Counted from the first letter of the stretch, positions 1 through 8,093 are shown. The stretch: 64,000 nucleotides of DNA from Lacihabitans sp. LS3-19 (GCF_024343575.1 NZ_RJUA01000001.1:372001-436000); one strand, 5' to 3'. Translations and numbers: made by a program. The notes: generated by a model from the letters alone, not told the origin.

Positions 1-291
1 CCAGATAACCCACTGAATCCTAAGAATATAACCGAGCAGGATACTTTTGTTTTGTATCCAAATCCTGTTCCTGGCAATTCGGCTTTTTTGAATATGCGAC
101 TGTATGTACAAGCAGACTTAACCATAATTCAGTCTTATGTTTCAGGCCAAGTATTGGGTGAAATCCACAGAAAATCGTACCAACCAGGTGTTCACAACGT
201 CTACCTCGATTTATTAGGCGGACCAGGCCTTTACCTTCTAAAAATCAAAGTCGGTAAGCGAAACCATTATATTAAGTGTTTGAAAATATAG
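1..291 (+). CDS. C-terminal fragment of a secreted protein with a T9SS type A sorting domain
   Basis: The open frame runs in from the left edge with no start, so only the last 96 codons are present. The fragment begins with a short linker, followed by FVLYPNPVPGN, the usual opening of a type A sorting domain (YPNP), and then the alternating beta pattern ending GPGLYLLKIKVGKRNHYIKCLKI. In Bacteroidota this about 80-residue domain directs export through the type IX system and is removed or linked to lipopolysaccharide at the surface. The catalytic or adhesive part of the protein lies outside the window, so its function is unknown. The TTG at position 52 lies inside the domain and is not a real start. 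The sorting-domain call is secure and the cargo identity is not. Confidence 0.85.
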   Translation, partial: PDNPLNPKNITEQDTFVLYPNPVPGNSAFLNMRLYVQADLTIIQSYVSGQVLGEIHRKSYQPGVHNVYLDLLGGPGLYLLKIKVGKRNHYIKCLKI

Positions 292-316
292 GAATGTTTT
301 TTTGCTGATATTTCTT

Positions 317-2713
317 TTAATTCTTTTTCGTAATTAGATTAAAGTAACCATTGTATCCTTTTAGGCCTGTTTCTTTTATTATATCATCGCTATTGATTTC
401 ACCACAACTACCCCCAATAAAACTTAAATTTGAGTCTTCGATTTCTTCTTCTGAAACTGGCTTGCCGTCAATCATATATAATACTTTACTATTTTTCAAT
501 ACTTCTATACTGAAATGAGTGGTGATTTTATCGACCCTATTGATTTTGATTTTTAATCTGTTCACATTTTCAGCATCTTGATATTCAATTTTTTGAATTC
601 TAGCCAATGGAACTGCTAACTCTTTTTTGATTAAATCTATAGTTTGTGCCAATTGTTTTTCGTCAGTAATTAAATAGTTTTCACTTGATTTAAATTCAAA
701 ATATCCATCTTTGGCTTTTTCTCCATATTTTTCAATGGCCGTTTTGTCATTGGGTAAGTAAATCCTAGACCAATCAAATGCATTTGAGTTTAATCTTGTT
801 AAAATTTCAGCAGGAAATTCTTTTCCATTTATTACTACCATCGGGTTGTCGCCTAAAAAGTTGGTTTTATATACTGTGCGGATAGGTTTTTGGGGATGTT
901 CTAAGCCTTTGTTTTCAATTTTTGGATTATCTAATATTTCAATATTTTCTTTGTTTTTAACTGCTCCTTTATACCAAAAATCATTAATTGAAACCTTTGC
1001 TTCATTAGTTTTAATTTCAAAATCGAAAACCAAAGATTCATCCAAGCGATAGGGAGTCTCTTTCGAATCTTTTAGTTTTATTAAATGACGCATTTCGCTT
1101 AATATGAACGATTTAGTAACATCTCCAAATGTTATATTTACTTTATCTAAGAGCCCATTTTGCTCTTTTGTAAAACTGTTTAGAGTTATATTTAGTCCAA
1201 AAGGCTTTAAATATGCCGAGGCTTCCTGAATGGCAAGCTCAGTAAACTTATCAGGTGAAACTTGGAATGTTATTTTATCTGCACTGTGATTGATGATAGA
1301 CGACTCAGAATTTACACTGAAAATGGAGTGGTCTTTTCTGTTTAAATTGCTTTTGTTGATTAGTAAATTTGGCGAACCAAACATAGTTACCATTTGTGAT
1401 TTTTCGAAGTTTTTGTCAAATACATCAATCATAAAGAAACCTCCATTTTCGCCTTCTTTTCTACATGTTTCCATGTCAAATACTCCGAAATCTTTAGTTG
1501 CTTTTGTTTTCAAATGCTTCAAACTAACCGACAGTTTTGAGATATTTCCACTAAAATCAATTTGTTTATTGCTAACTATTAATGCCAAGTTTCTATTTTT
1601 TAGTATTTTGTTCACATCCGAAATATTGGTTTCAGTAAATGAATTTGGATTTACTTTATAGTTAAAACCATTGTTGTTTACAGTAGTGATGTAGTTCAGG
1701 GAAATATTTGATGCGGGGAAATTATAAGCTTTTGAAACTCCCCATGTTCCGTAATTCCTGTCGTTTTTTATTATTAATGGATAAGCTTTAATTTCAGATT
1801 TTTCTTTAGTTGTTTTATTTGCAGCGTTCTTCGTGATAATGACAGTTTTGTGTTGCGAAAAAGACATAATAGATAGAACAACGACTGGAACCAATAGCGT
1901 GTAATAGAGCTTTTTCATGTTATTTGTTGGTTTTTTAAATATAAAATTGATTCTTTCCGAAAGAGGTTTTTTGTCAAATTGATGAAGAATGGGATAGTTT
2001 GTAGAAATGCCAAGTTTTAATAAAAGATGAGCGTATTCTTTCCGATCGTGAACTTCTGAAATACGCAAGTCTACTTCATATTCATGAATTTCTTTGATAG
2101 ATTTTTGCACAAAATATACCACAGGGTTAAACCAAAATACGATCTTGTAGATTTCCAAAAACAATAAGTCTAAAGAGTGAAGTTTCTGAAAATGAGCTTC
2201 TTCGTGTGCTAGAATTAAATTTATTTCGTGTGGATTTAGTGATTTTGTATTGATAAATAGTAAATTGAAAAACGAGGCATTTATACTGTTTTTATCAGAA
2301 ATGAATAGTTTCAGATTTTTTAGTTTTTCATATTTTGTGTTTTTAGTTAAAACCCAAATTTGATATATTTTTCTAAAAAACATGACTGCAAAAATGAACA
2401 TTCCTAAAAGATACATTGCTAAAAATATTTGCTGCCAATTAATGCTTACTTCATTCTTCTGCATGCTTTGAACTTCAGGTAGATTATCCATAGAATTGGT
2501 TTCTATCATTAGATTTTCACCAAAATTTGTTTTTGCTGTTTCATATCTAATTTCTTCTTTTTCAAAGCTTATTATCGGAATTATTACACTCAGAATAAGT
2601 GCAAATATTAGATAAAACCTATTAGCTGAATGAAAGGAGAATCGCTTGAAAACAAAATAAAAAAGGGCATAGAAAATAATTAAACAAGCGGAGGATTTAA
2701 GTAGAAATTCCAT
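317..2713 (-). CDS. BlaR1/MecR1-type M56 membrane metallopeptidase with plug-like C-terminus
   Basis: 798 residues, ATG start. Hydrophobic helices at about residues 7-23, 33-50 and 97-117 precede an M56 peptidase domain with the zinc motif HEEAH at 170-174 and the downstream NPVVYF and EYEVDLR segments typical of BlaR1-like proteins. A further hydrophobic segment near 268-285 leads into a long periplasmic part. The last 60 residues (VLYMIDGKPVSEEE, then DIIKETGLKGYNGYFNLITKK) resemble the plug region of TonB-dependent receptors, a tail often fused to these proteins in Bacteroidota. In the family, sensing activates the protease, which inactivates the partner repressor. The repressor gene lies 12 bp upstream on the same strand, so the two form an operon. 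The inducer is unknown; a beta-lactam-binding domain is not recognisable. Confidence 0.85.
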   Translation of the reverse strand: MEFLLKSSACLIIFYALFYFVFKRFSFHSANRFYLIFALILSVIIPIISFEKEEIRYETAKTNFGENLMIETNSMDNLPEVQSMQKNEVSINWQQIFLAMYLLGMFIFAVMFFRKIYQIWVLTKNTKYEKLKNLKLFISDKNSINASFFNLLFINTKSLNPHEINLILAHEEAHFQKLHSLDLLFLEIYKIVFWFNPVVYFVQKSIKEIHEYEVDLRISEVHDRKEYAHLLLKLGISTNYPILHQFDKKPLSERINFIFKKPTNNMKKLYYTLLVPVVVLSIMSFSQHKTVIITKNAANKTTKEKSEIKAYPLIIKNDRNYGTWGVSKAYNFPASNISLNYITTVNNNGFNYKVNPNSFTETNISDVNKILKNRNLALIVSNKQIDFSGNISKLSVSLKHLKTKATKDFGVFDMETCRKEGENGGFFMIDVFDKNFEKSQMVTMFGSPNLLINKSNLNRKDHSIFSVNSESSIINHSADKITFQVSPDKFTELAIQEASAYLKPFGLNITLNSFTKEQNGLLDKVNITFGDVTKSFILSEMRHLIKLKDSKETPYRLDESLVFDFEIKTNEAKVSINDFWYKGAVKNKENIEILDNPKIENKGLEHPQKPIRTVYKTNFLGDNPMVVINGKEFPAEILTRLNSNAFDWSRIYLPNDKTAIEKYGEKAKDGYFEFKSSENYLITDEKQLAQTIDLIKKELAVPLARIQKIEYQDAENVNRLKIKINRVDKITTHFSIEVLKNSKVLYMIDGKPVSEEEIEDSNLSFIGGSCGEINSDDIIKETGLKGYNGYFNLITKKN

Positions 2714-2725
2714 GTTTATATTAGT

Positions 2726-3088
2726 TTAAAATTTGTCAATTATGTTTTTTAGTTTTTCTATTTCTTCTGTGCTAAGGTTTTCTTTATTTACCATAAACGA
2801 CAAAAGGCTTTCAACAGAATTGTCGAAATAGTCAGAGAACACTTTTTTGAATGTTACTTGCTTATATTGTTCTTTGGATATAATGGGAAAGTACTCGTGG
2901 GTTTTTCCGTAAGCTTTAAAACTCAAATAGCCTTTACTTTCCAAAAGTCTCACCACTGACGACACCGTATTGTATGGTGGCTTTGGTTCATCTGGCATCT
3001 TTTCAATTATATCGCGAACCAAACATGGCCCTAAAGACCAGATGATTTGCATTATTTTTTCTTCTGTTTTTGTCAATTCTTCCATCAT
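2726..3088 (-). CDS. BlaI/MecI/CopY-family transcriptional repressor
   Basis: 120 residues, the normal length for the family. The N-terminal winged helix shows LTKTEEKIMQIIWSLGPCLVRDIIEKM and PPYNTVSSVVRLLESKGYLSFKAYGKTHEYFP, the BlaI recognition region; the C-terminal half (about 85-120) is the dimerisation and cleavage helix set. Such repressors bind as dimers to short dyads and are inactivated by the co-transcribed M56 protease, here 12 bp downstream. Two ATG codons are adjacent (3088 and 3085); the first is taken. A dyad cluster directly upstream is a probable autoregulatory operator. The regulated targets besides this operon are not visible. Confidence 0.9.
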   Translation of the reverse strand: MMEELTKTEEKIMQIIWSLGPCLVRDIIEKMPDEPKPPYNTVSSVVRLLESKGYLSFKAYGKTHEYFPIISKEQYKQVTFKKVFSDYFDNSVESLLSFMVNKENLSTEEIEKLKNIIDKF

Positions 3089-3092
3089 GAAA

Positions 3093-3137
3093 CAAACTTA
3101 AAACTAAATCTTCAGTTTTGCAACTGTTTTTTCAGTT
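3093..3137 (-). promoter_or_regulatory. Probable promoter and dyad operator of the blaI-blaR1-like operon
   Basis: On the minus strand TAAGTTTG (3093-3100) fits the Bacteroidota -7 element TAnnTTTG, and a TTG at 3121-3123 lies 20 bp upstream. The blaI ATG at 3088 would then sit almost at the transcript start. Overlapping the -33 area, the plus strand reads CAGTT-TTGC-AACTG-TTTTTT-CAGTT (3113-3137), i.e. three half-sites in alternating orientation, suitable for a dimeric repressor. Assignment to BlaI is inference from position. Confidence 0.45.
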
Positions 3138-3398
3138 ATTTAATTTATTTTTCAGGAATCAATAAGTTTTTCTTTGTAAGATATTGATTAATAAATGTTT
3201 AATTTAATTTATATAAAATTTTAATTATATACTAGTTAAAGTCAGAAGTAAATGTATGCTATTAAAATAGGCGTTGGTATTATTCTTACTCTCTAAAAAG
3301 CTCATTATTTTTTCACAATTTGATTATTATTTAACCGTAAAATAATTATTTATGCTAGAGGATTTGGACATTAGTTATATTTAGAAAAAATTTCCAAT
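3138..3398. other. AT-rich intergenic region without a recognised gene
   Basis: About 260 bp of very AT-rich sequence between the divergent repressor operon and the next rightward gene. No coding frame, RNA gene or clear hairpin was recognised. The promoter of the rightward gene must lie here, but no convincing TTTG/TAnnTTTG pair was found. Confidence 0.4.
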
Positions 3399-4040
3399 AT
3401 GAGACTTGCGATTTTTTTGTTTTTTGTATCTGCTCAGGTATTTGGTGGAAACCTAAATGACTCCATTCCAAAATTTGCAATAAAATACAATCCGATACCC
3501 TTATTTTTAGAATATGATTTGCATTATCAATTTGTAGGAGAGTATTTTATTGATGCTAAACAAAGCGTTCAGTTCACTTATGGTTTTGGAAATCATAGAA
3601 TCTTGAAGAATTCAGAGAATGACAAAATGAGCATGTTTAGACTTGAATATAAAAGGTTTTTTAGGCCATTTAATCCCCAAAAAAAAGCCAGAGGTTATTG
3701 GGGGCCAGAAATCATGTATAAAAGAGCTTTAGTGCCAGAAGACGCATCACCCGCTATTGGTTTTAATTTGCCACCATATCCTCGTCATTTTTTTGTAAAT
3801 GTGGCAGCTTTCCATTTAAAATTAGGACGTGAACATATAGATTTAAAAAACTTTCCAGTTTTTGAGGCATTTTTTGGTGCGGGTGTTCGAGGATTTAATA
3901 ATTTTTTGGGTTATACACCATCTTCTGGTTACGAAAAAGGTTATCCGGCGTCGGGAATGTTTGGTAGGTCGCCAGGAAAAGGAATTACGCCGTCTGCTGT
4001 TATTGGAATAGGCATTGGTTTTGGGAAATGGAGAAAGTAG
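3399..4040 (+). CDS. Predicted outer-membrane protein with signal peptide, unknown function
   Basis: 213 residues. A signal peptide of about 16 residues (MRLAIFLFFVSAQVFGG) is followed by alternating aromatic and polar strands such as IKYNPIPLFLEYDLHYQF, VQFTYGFGNHRIL and MFRLEYKRFFRPF, ending with the glycine-rich strand VIGIGIGFGKWRK. This pattern suits a small beta-barrel resembling the DUF3575-type outer-membrane proteins of Bacteroidota, but no family is identified with confidence. It stands alone: the gene to the left is divergent, and a repeat region and a convergent anmK lie to the right. No catalytic motif is visible. Confidence 0.7.
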   Translation: MRLAIFLFFVSAQVFGGNLNDSIPKFAIKYNPIPLFLEYDLHYQFVGEYFIDAKQSVQFTYGFGNHRILKNSENDKMSMFRLEYKRFFRPFNPQKKARGYWGPEIMYKRALVPEDASPAIGFNLPPYPRHFFVNVAAFHLKLGREHIDLKNFPVFEAFFGAGVRGFNNFLGYTPSSGYEKGYPASGMFGRSPGKGITPSAVIGIGIGFGKWRK

Positions 4041-4075
4041 GTTTTGAATATTAAGAATTGGTAGATCAATTCCAA

Positions 4076-4334
4076 CCAGCTTTTAATAATACTTATCAAA
4101 TTTGTAGCTTTTTGAATTTTGCTACTTGCGATTTTAATTCCCTCCAGCTTTTAATAATACTTATCCAATTCGTAAGATTTTGAATTTTCCTATTTGCGAT
4201 TTGAATCCCAAACTGCTTTTAACAAAACTTATCAAATTTTCAATTCTTTGAATATTCAGACTTGAGAATTCAATTCCCACCAGCTTTAGCTGGTGGGTGG
4301 ATCAGCATCAATTCAACATTTTGGCTTTAGCCAA
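4076..4334. repeat. 68-bp periodic repeat ending in TTTA-loop hairpins
   Basis: The motif CCAGCTTTTAATAATACTTA or a decayed version of it begins at 4076, 4144 and 4212, and a fourth start falls at 4280, an exact 68-bp period with increasing divergence. The fourth start is inside CCACCAGC-TTTA-GCTGGTGG (4279-4298), a perfect 8-bp stem with a TTTA loop. A second hairpin, TTGGC-TTTA-GCCAA, is at 4321-4334. The same loop recurs at 15.0-15.25 kb and 51.6 kb. The array fills the space between two convergent genes and may also act as a terminator. Confidence 0.7.
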
Positions 4335-4395
4335 ATAATTCACATTGATATTCAAATAAAGAAGATAATGGCATTATTTGAGAAGCTATCTTTTC

Positions 4396-5592
4396 TCAAT
4401 CCGCAAAACTAATCTTTCCCATACTCACACTCGGTACACCTTGCCTTTGGCCAAAATCTGTTTCGCCACCACAAAGAGCTTCGTTGGCTAAAGTAGCAAA
4501 AAGTACCGCTTCTTTAGCGTCTCCGTTTATGCCGATATCATCCGTTTTTAAGAATTTGGTGTTGGGCATTTTTTCTTGTAGCATGCCCACAATAAGCGGA
4601 TTGTGCATCCCGCCGCCACTCATAAATACCTCATCAGGTAAGGAAGTATTTTTCAAAGACAGAATACAGTCCACTATTGTGTCAGCAGTTAAGCTGCAGA
4701 GTGTAGCCATGATGTCTTCATTGCAAAGATTTGTATTTCCAGAAAGCTGAATCGCATTTTCTAAATAAGTTAGATTGAATAGTTCTGGGCCAGTGGTTTT
4801 TGGTAAAGCACCTGAAAAAAAAGCATGATTTTTAAGCTCTTTCAATAAGCTATCTGAAACTTTCCCTTTGCGGGCAATTTCTGCATTTTTGTCGTAAGGT
4901 TTCTGGAAATATTTTTGAGTAAATGCGTCTAATATCGTATTTCCTGGACCTGTATCGGTGGCGAATACTTTTTCTGGGTTGAGATCGCCACTTAGAAATG
5001 TAAAATTTGAGATACCACCCATGTTTAACAAAATTCGGTTTTTTCCTTTCTCCGAAAATATCAAGTAGTCGCCATAAACGGCCAAGGGTGCTCCTTCTCC
5101 TCCAGCAGCACAGTGTTTTTGCCGGAAATCTGAAAGCGTCAAAATTCCCGTTTTAACCGCCAAGTGGTCGCCATCGCCTATTTGCAGCGTAGCATTAGGA
5201 AATTTATCAATATTGTGGAGGATTCGCGGTGCATGAAAGACTGTTTGACCATGACTTGCTATACAATCCACTTCTGAATTTTCGATTTGCCAGTTTTTCA
5301 AACATTGGTTTACTATTTCTCCGTGCAAGTTCCCAATCCAAGGATTGAGCATACAGAGTTGCTGAAAATCAATCTCTTTTTTTGCAAATACTTTTCTAAT
5401 CTCAATTTTTACATCTTCATCAAAAGGTACAGTATCAAACTTCAGAACTTTTACTTTTGTTTCCAGCCCACTTCCTTGATACTCACAAAGTGCTACGTCC
5501 AACCCATCCATAGATGTGCCAGACATCAAACCGATAATTTTCCGTGAAGGCTTTTGAGCTATATCGTAGAGTTTCTGTATGTTTTTGTTCAT
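4396..5592 (-). CDS. anmK: Anhydro-N-acetylmuramic acid kinase
   Basis: 398 residues. The signature IGLMSGTSMDGLDVALCEY (about residues 20-38) is the phosphate-binding loop of AnmK; ATDTGPGNTILDAF and MSGGGMHNPLI are the further ATPase-fold motifs of the sugar kinase/Hsp70 superfamily. The enzyme phosphorylates 1,6-anhydro-MurNAc while opening the anhydro ring, giving MurNAc-6-phosphate in cytoplasmic peptidoglycan recycling. Length and motifs are complete. The ATG at 5592 is directly before the conserved N-terminus. No murQ or other recycling gene is adjacent: upstream on the same strand, after an 8-bp repeat tract, comes an Fe-S membrane protein, so anmK is probably transcribed alone or by read-through. 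Confidence 0.95.
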   Translation of the reverse strand: MNKNIQKLYDIAQKPSRKIIGLMSGTSMDGLDVALCEYQGSGLETKVKVLKFDTVPFDEDVKIEIRKVFAKKEIDFQQLCMLNPWIGNLHGEIVNQCLKNWQIENSEVDCIASHGQTVFHAPRILHNIDKFPNATLQIGDGDHLAVKTGILTLSDFRQKHCAAGGEGAPLAVYGDYLIFSEKGKNRILLNMGGISNFTFLSGDLNPEKVFATDTGPGNTILDAFTQKYFQKPYDKNAEIARKGKVSDSLLKELKNHAFFSGALPKTTGPELFNLTYLENAIQLSGNTNLCNEDIMATLCSLTADTIVDCILSLKNTSLPDEVFMSGGGMHNPLIVGMLQEKMPNTKFLKTDDIGINGDAKEAVLFATLANEALCGGETDFGQRQGVPSVSMGKISFAD

Positions 5593-5720
5593 TAGTTAGA
5601 AATGATTTTAAAACTGAATTTGGGCTACCAGAAGGAGAATGATTCCCCATCTGAATTTGTCTCACAAATAAAGAGAAAATACATCAAAATGAACTAAAAA
5701 GTAAAAACAAAACTTGATTT

Positions 5721-5792
5721 TAACCAATTAACCAATTAACCAATTAACCAATTAACCAATTAACCAATTAACCAATTAACCAATTAACCAAT
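5721..5792. repeat. Nine tandem copies of the 8-bp unit TAACCAAT
   Basis: Nine perfect, uninterrupted copies of TAACCAAT occupy 5721-5792. The last base is shared with the stop codon of the Fe-S protein gene (complement of 5792-5794), so the tract begins exactly at that gene's 3' end and lies 128 bp upstream of anmK. A perfect 8-mer tract is prone to slipped-strand length change; as it is outside the reading frame it could alter only the spacing or RNA between the two genes. Confidence 0.95.
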
Positions 5793-7117
5793 TAATCTTC
5801 CTTAGCCCAATCAAATCTTTGGTCTGGTGAGAATTTCCACGGAGCCATGTTGGTTTCGAGATTTTGGAACATCATGTTCCAGCTTTGAGGAGCTTGGCTT
5901 TCTTCCATTACGCGGTAGCGGCGTAGTTGTAGAATTATATCCAAAGGACTAATCATCACAGGACATTCTTGTACGCATGCATTGCAGCTTGTACAAGCCA
6001 ATATTTCTTCGTCAGTTATATAATCACCCAATAGTGATTTTTCGTCTTTGTATTCGTAACCGTTATTTAACCAGCCTTTTTGTATATCCTCCAAACGGTC
6101 TCTGGTGCTCATCATGATTTTTCGAGGAGACAATGCTTTGCCAGTAATGTTGGCTGGGCATGCAGACGTGCAACGACCGCATTCAGTGCAACTGTAGGCG
6201 TCCATCAGATTTTTCCATGTCAAATCTTCTACATCTTTTGCACCGAATCTGCCAACTTCTGCTGGGGTTTCTGGTGCTTGCTCCAAACCTAACATTATTT
6301 TTACTTCCTGACTTACAGTTGGCATATTGCTCATTTTACCTTTCGGATTTAAATCAGAAAAATAGGTGTTTGGAAACGCTAAAGCGATGTGAAGGTGTTT
6401 AGAATAAGTAACATACAGAGCAAAACACATAATGCCAATAATATGAAACCACCAAGATGCACGCTCTACAAATATCAAAAATGAACTCGGGAAAGCATCC
6501 ATGGCTGGTACCAAAAACTGGCTAATAATAAAACTACCCGTTTGACTTTCTGCAAAATGTCCAACATTTCGGCCTTGCAAAACACTGTCAGCAGCGTTCA
6601 TTTTCAAAAAAGCCGCCATTAATATTATCTCAAAAACCAAAATGATATTTCCGTCTTTCACTGGCCATCCTTTCATTTCGCTATGACGAGATCCTTGCAA
6701 ACGCTCCACTTTGGTAATATTTCTACGAATCAAGAAAACTACGCAGGCTACAATTACGCCCAAAGCCAATATTTCAAAGAAATTGATAAGTATAGGATAT
6801 AAGCTTCCCAATGGTTTTAGAAAAATTCGGTGCGTACCCAAAAGGCCATCTAAAACTATTTCTAAAACTTCAAGATTTATAATTATAAAACCCAAATAAA
6901 TTGCCAAGTGCAAAACGGCAACGATAGGCCTTGCAAACATTTTCTTTTGGCCAAATGCCAAAAGCAACATGTTTTTCAGTCTGATGCTAGGATTGTCGGT
7001 TCTATCCTCGGCTTTGCCCAATTGTATGGTTTTTTTAATGAGGATTATCCTACGAGCGATGAAATATCCAGCGGTAGCTAAAGCTATCAAAAATAAAACC
7101 TGCGGTATATAGTGCAT
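5792..7117 (-). CDS. Membrane-bound (Fe-S) oxidoreductase with two [4Fe-4S] motifs
   Basis: 441 residues. The N-terminal two thirds carry about six hydrophobic helices (near residues 5-22, 64-90, 108-130, 155-170, 195-215 and 222-240). The C-terminal part has two ferredoxin motifs, CTECGRCTSACP at 310-321 and CTSCNACVQECP at 375-386. The layout is that of the DsrM/HdrE-plus-HdrC-like membrane electron carriers that are thought to pass electrons from ETF or other flavoproteins to the quinone pool. In many Bacteroidota a CCG-domain partner follows; here the next gene downstream is anmK and no CCG protein is in the window. The upstream palindrome, shared with a beta-oxidation operon, suggests a role in fatty-acid oxidation. 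That link is inference. Confidence 0.8.
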   Translation of the reverse strand: MHYIPQVLFLIALATAGYFIARRIILIKKTIQLGKAEDRTDNPSIRLKNMLLLAFGQKKMFARPIVAVLHLAIYLGFIIINLEVLEIVLDGLLGTHRIFLKPLGSLYPILINFFEILALGVIVACVVFLIRRNITKVERLQGSRHSEMKGWPVKDGNIILVFEIILMAAFLKMNAADSVLQGRNVGHFAESQTGSFIISQFLVPAMDAFPSSFLIFVERASWWFHIIGIMCFALYVTYSKHLHIALAFPNTYFSDLNPKGKMSNMPTVSQEVKIMLGLEQAPETPAEVGRFGAKDVEDLTWKNLMDAYSCTECGRCTSACPANITGKALSPRKIMMSTRDRLEDIQKGWLNNGYEYKDEKSLLGDYITDEEILACTSCNACVQECPVMISPLDIILQLRRYRVMEESQAPQSWNMMFQNLETNMAPWKFSPDQRFDWAKED

Positions 7118-7138
7118 AATTTCGAAAAATTTAGATTA

Positions 7139-7158
7139 ACAGTATGCATGCATACTGT
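7139..7158. promoter_or_regulatory. Perfect 20-bp palindromic operator upstream of the Fe-S oxidoreductase
   Basis: ACAGTATGCATGCATACTGT is a perfect inverted repeat 22-41 bp upstream of the Fe-S gene's start codon. Its core ATGCATGCAT matches ATGCTTGCAT, present twice at the promoter of the beta-oxidation operon near 23.2 kb. Size and symmetry suit a TetR-type dimer; the binding protein is not in this window. Confidence 0.7.
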
Positions 7159-7228
7159 ATACAAATATCGTTAAAGTTCGACAAAAAACAAGTATCTGAA
7201 ATATTTTTTACTATTTTTTATAATCTTG

Positions 7229-7259
7229 TTTGGTTATAAAAAGTTTTTGTCTAATTTTG
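7229..7259 (+). promoter_or_regulatory. Bacteroidota-type promoter of tRNA-Phe
   Basis: TTTG at 7229-7232 and TAATTTTG at 7252-7259 are separated by exactly 19 bp, a full match to the -33/-7 consensus of the primary sigma factor in this phylum. Transcription should begin near 7263, about 32 nt before the mature tRNA. Confidence 0.85.
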
Positions 7260-7294
7260 CAGTCCCAAACAGGGAATGGTGGTGAAATCACAAT

Positions 7295-7367
7295 GGTGAT
7301 GTAGCTCAGTTGGTAGAGCAAAGGACTGAAAATCCTTGTGTCGGCGGTTCGATTCCGTCCATCACCA
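7295..7367 (+). tRNA. tRNA-Phe (GAA)
   Basis: 73 nt cloverleaf. Acceptor stem GGTGATG/CATCACC with discriminator A at 7367; D arm GCTC-AGTTGGTA-GAGC; anticodon stem AAGGA/TCCTT with loop CTGAAAA giving anticodon GAA; T arm GGCGG-TTCGATT-CCGTC. The 3' CCA is not encoded. It is a single tRNA gene with its own promoter and a terminator at 7378-7414. Confidence 0.97.
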
Positions 7368-7377
7368 CAACTTAGAG

Positions 7378-7414
7378 AGGTAAGTTATTCATAGCGAATA
7401 GTTTACCTTTTTTT
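7378..7414 (+). terminator. Intrinsic terminator of tRNA-Phe
   Basis: AGGTAA and TTACCT pair around an inner TATTC/GAATA stem, with GT/GT mismatches between them, followed by TTTTTT. It begins 11 nt after the tRNA. Confidence 0.8.
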
Positions 7415-7496
7415 GTTTCTATCAGAGGGAACTTTGGTGGACACTTTATCTCCATCACTTAAGATTTTATTCTTAAAAGCTTATCCGCCCATTAGT

Positions 7497-8093
7497 TTAT
7501 TTGCCGAAAATATATCTAAAATCTAAATTGACAGTATTTGAGTTTGAGTTTGATTGAAAGGGATTATTAAATTCGCTATTTGAAATGCTTTTTGAAAATG
7601 ACGCATCTAAAAAGAGATTCCTTCTTTTAGTTATAGAATAACTAAAACCAGCACCTAATTTTGAATACAGAGCCGTTGTCGAGTTACCAGTTCCACTTAA
7701 TTGTGAATTTGAAACTTTTTTGTATAACATATAAGAGTTAGACTCAAGGCTTAATTCAGCCAAAACAAAAGGTCGTAAGCGATAATTACTAATATAATAT
7801 CGACCATAAATAGCACCTTGAAAAGATTTTCTTGTGAATTCATCAAAGGAACTGCTATTTATGGTAATATCGGATGTATATTTTACTTTTTTGTAGTTGC
7901 CTCCTATTTTTAATCCCATTTCCATGTTTTTTCCATAAAATCTTCCAAAGCTTATTTTTGGGTTATTCATAAAACCTGAAGCCGAACCAATTTGAGTACT
8001 TGTGCCAACTCCGATTGAAATTTTTCCTTGATTTTGTCCATTGGTAAATATTGGAAGTGCAATAAAAAGTAGAATGTGAATTGCTTTTTTCAT
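7497..8093 (-). CDS. Small outer-membrane beta-barrel protein, unknown function
   Basis: 198 residues from the ATG at 8093. The frame stays open a little further upstream, but MKKAIHILLFIALPIFTNGQ is a clear signal peptide and sets the start. The mature part shows amphipathic strands (KISIGVGTSTQIG, MGLKIGGNYKKVKYTSD, AIYGRYYISNYRLRPFVLAELSLE, SKLGAGFSYSITKRRNLFLDASF) and a C-terminal strand NTVNLDFRYIFGK ending shortly after an aromatic residue, typical of OmpA/OmpX-like beta-barrel proteins. No enzymatic motif is seen. It is flanked by the tRNA-Phe gene and a divergent deacetylase and is probably monocistronic. Confidence 0.75.
   Translation of the reverse strand: MKKAIHILLFIALPIFTNGQNQGKISIGVGTSTQIGSASGFMNNPKISFGRFYGKNMEMGLKIGGNYKKVKYTSDITINSSSFDEFTRKSFQGAIYGRYYISNYRLRPFVLAELSLESNSYMLYKKVSNSQLSGTGNSTTALYSKLGAGFSYSITKRRNLFLDASFSKSISNSEFNNPFQSNSNSNTVNLDFRYIFGK

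Noticed and set aside
4076-4279. CRISPR-like array
   Set aside because: The 68-bp period consists of decaying whole-unit repeats with no constant repeat and variable spacer pattern, and no cas gene is near.
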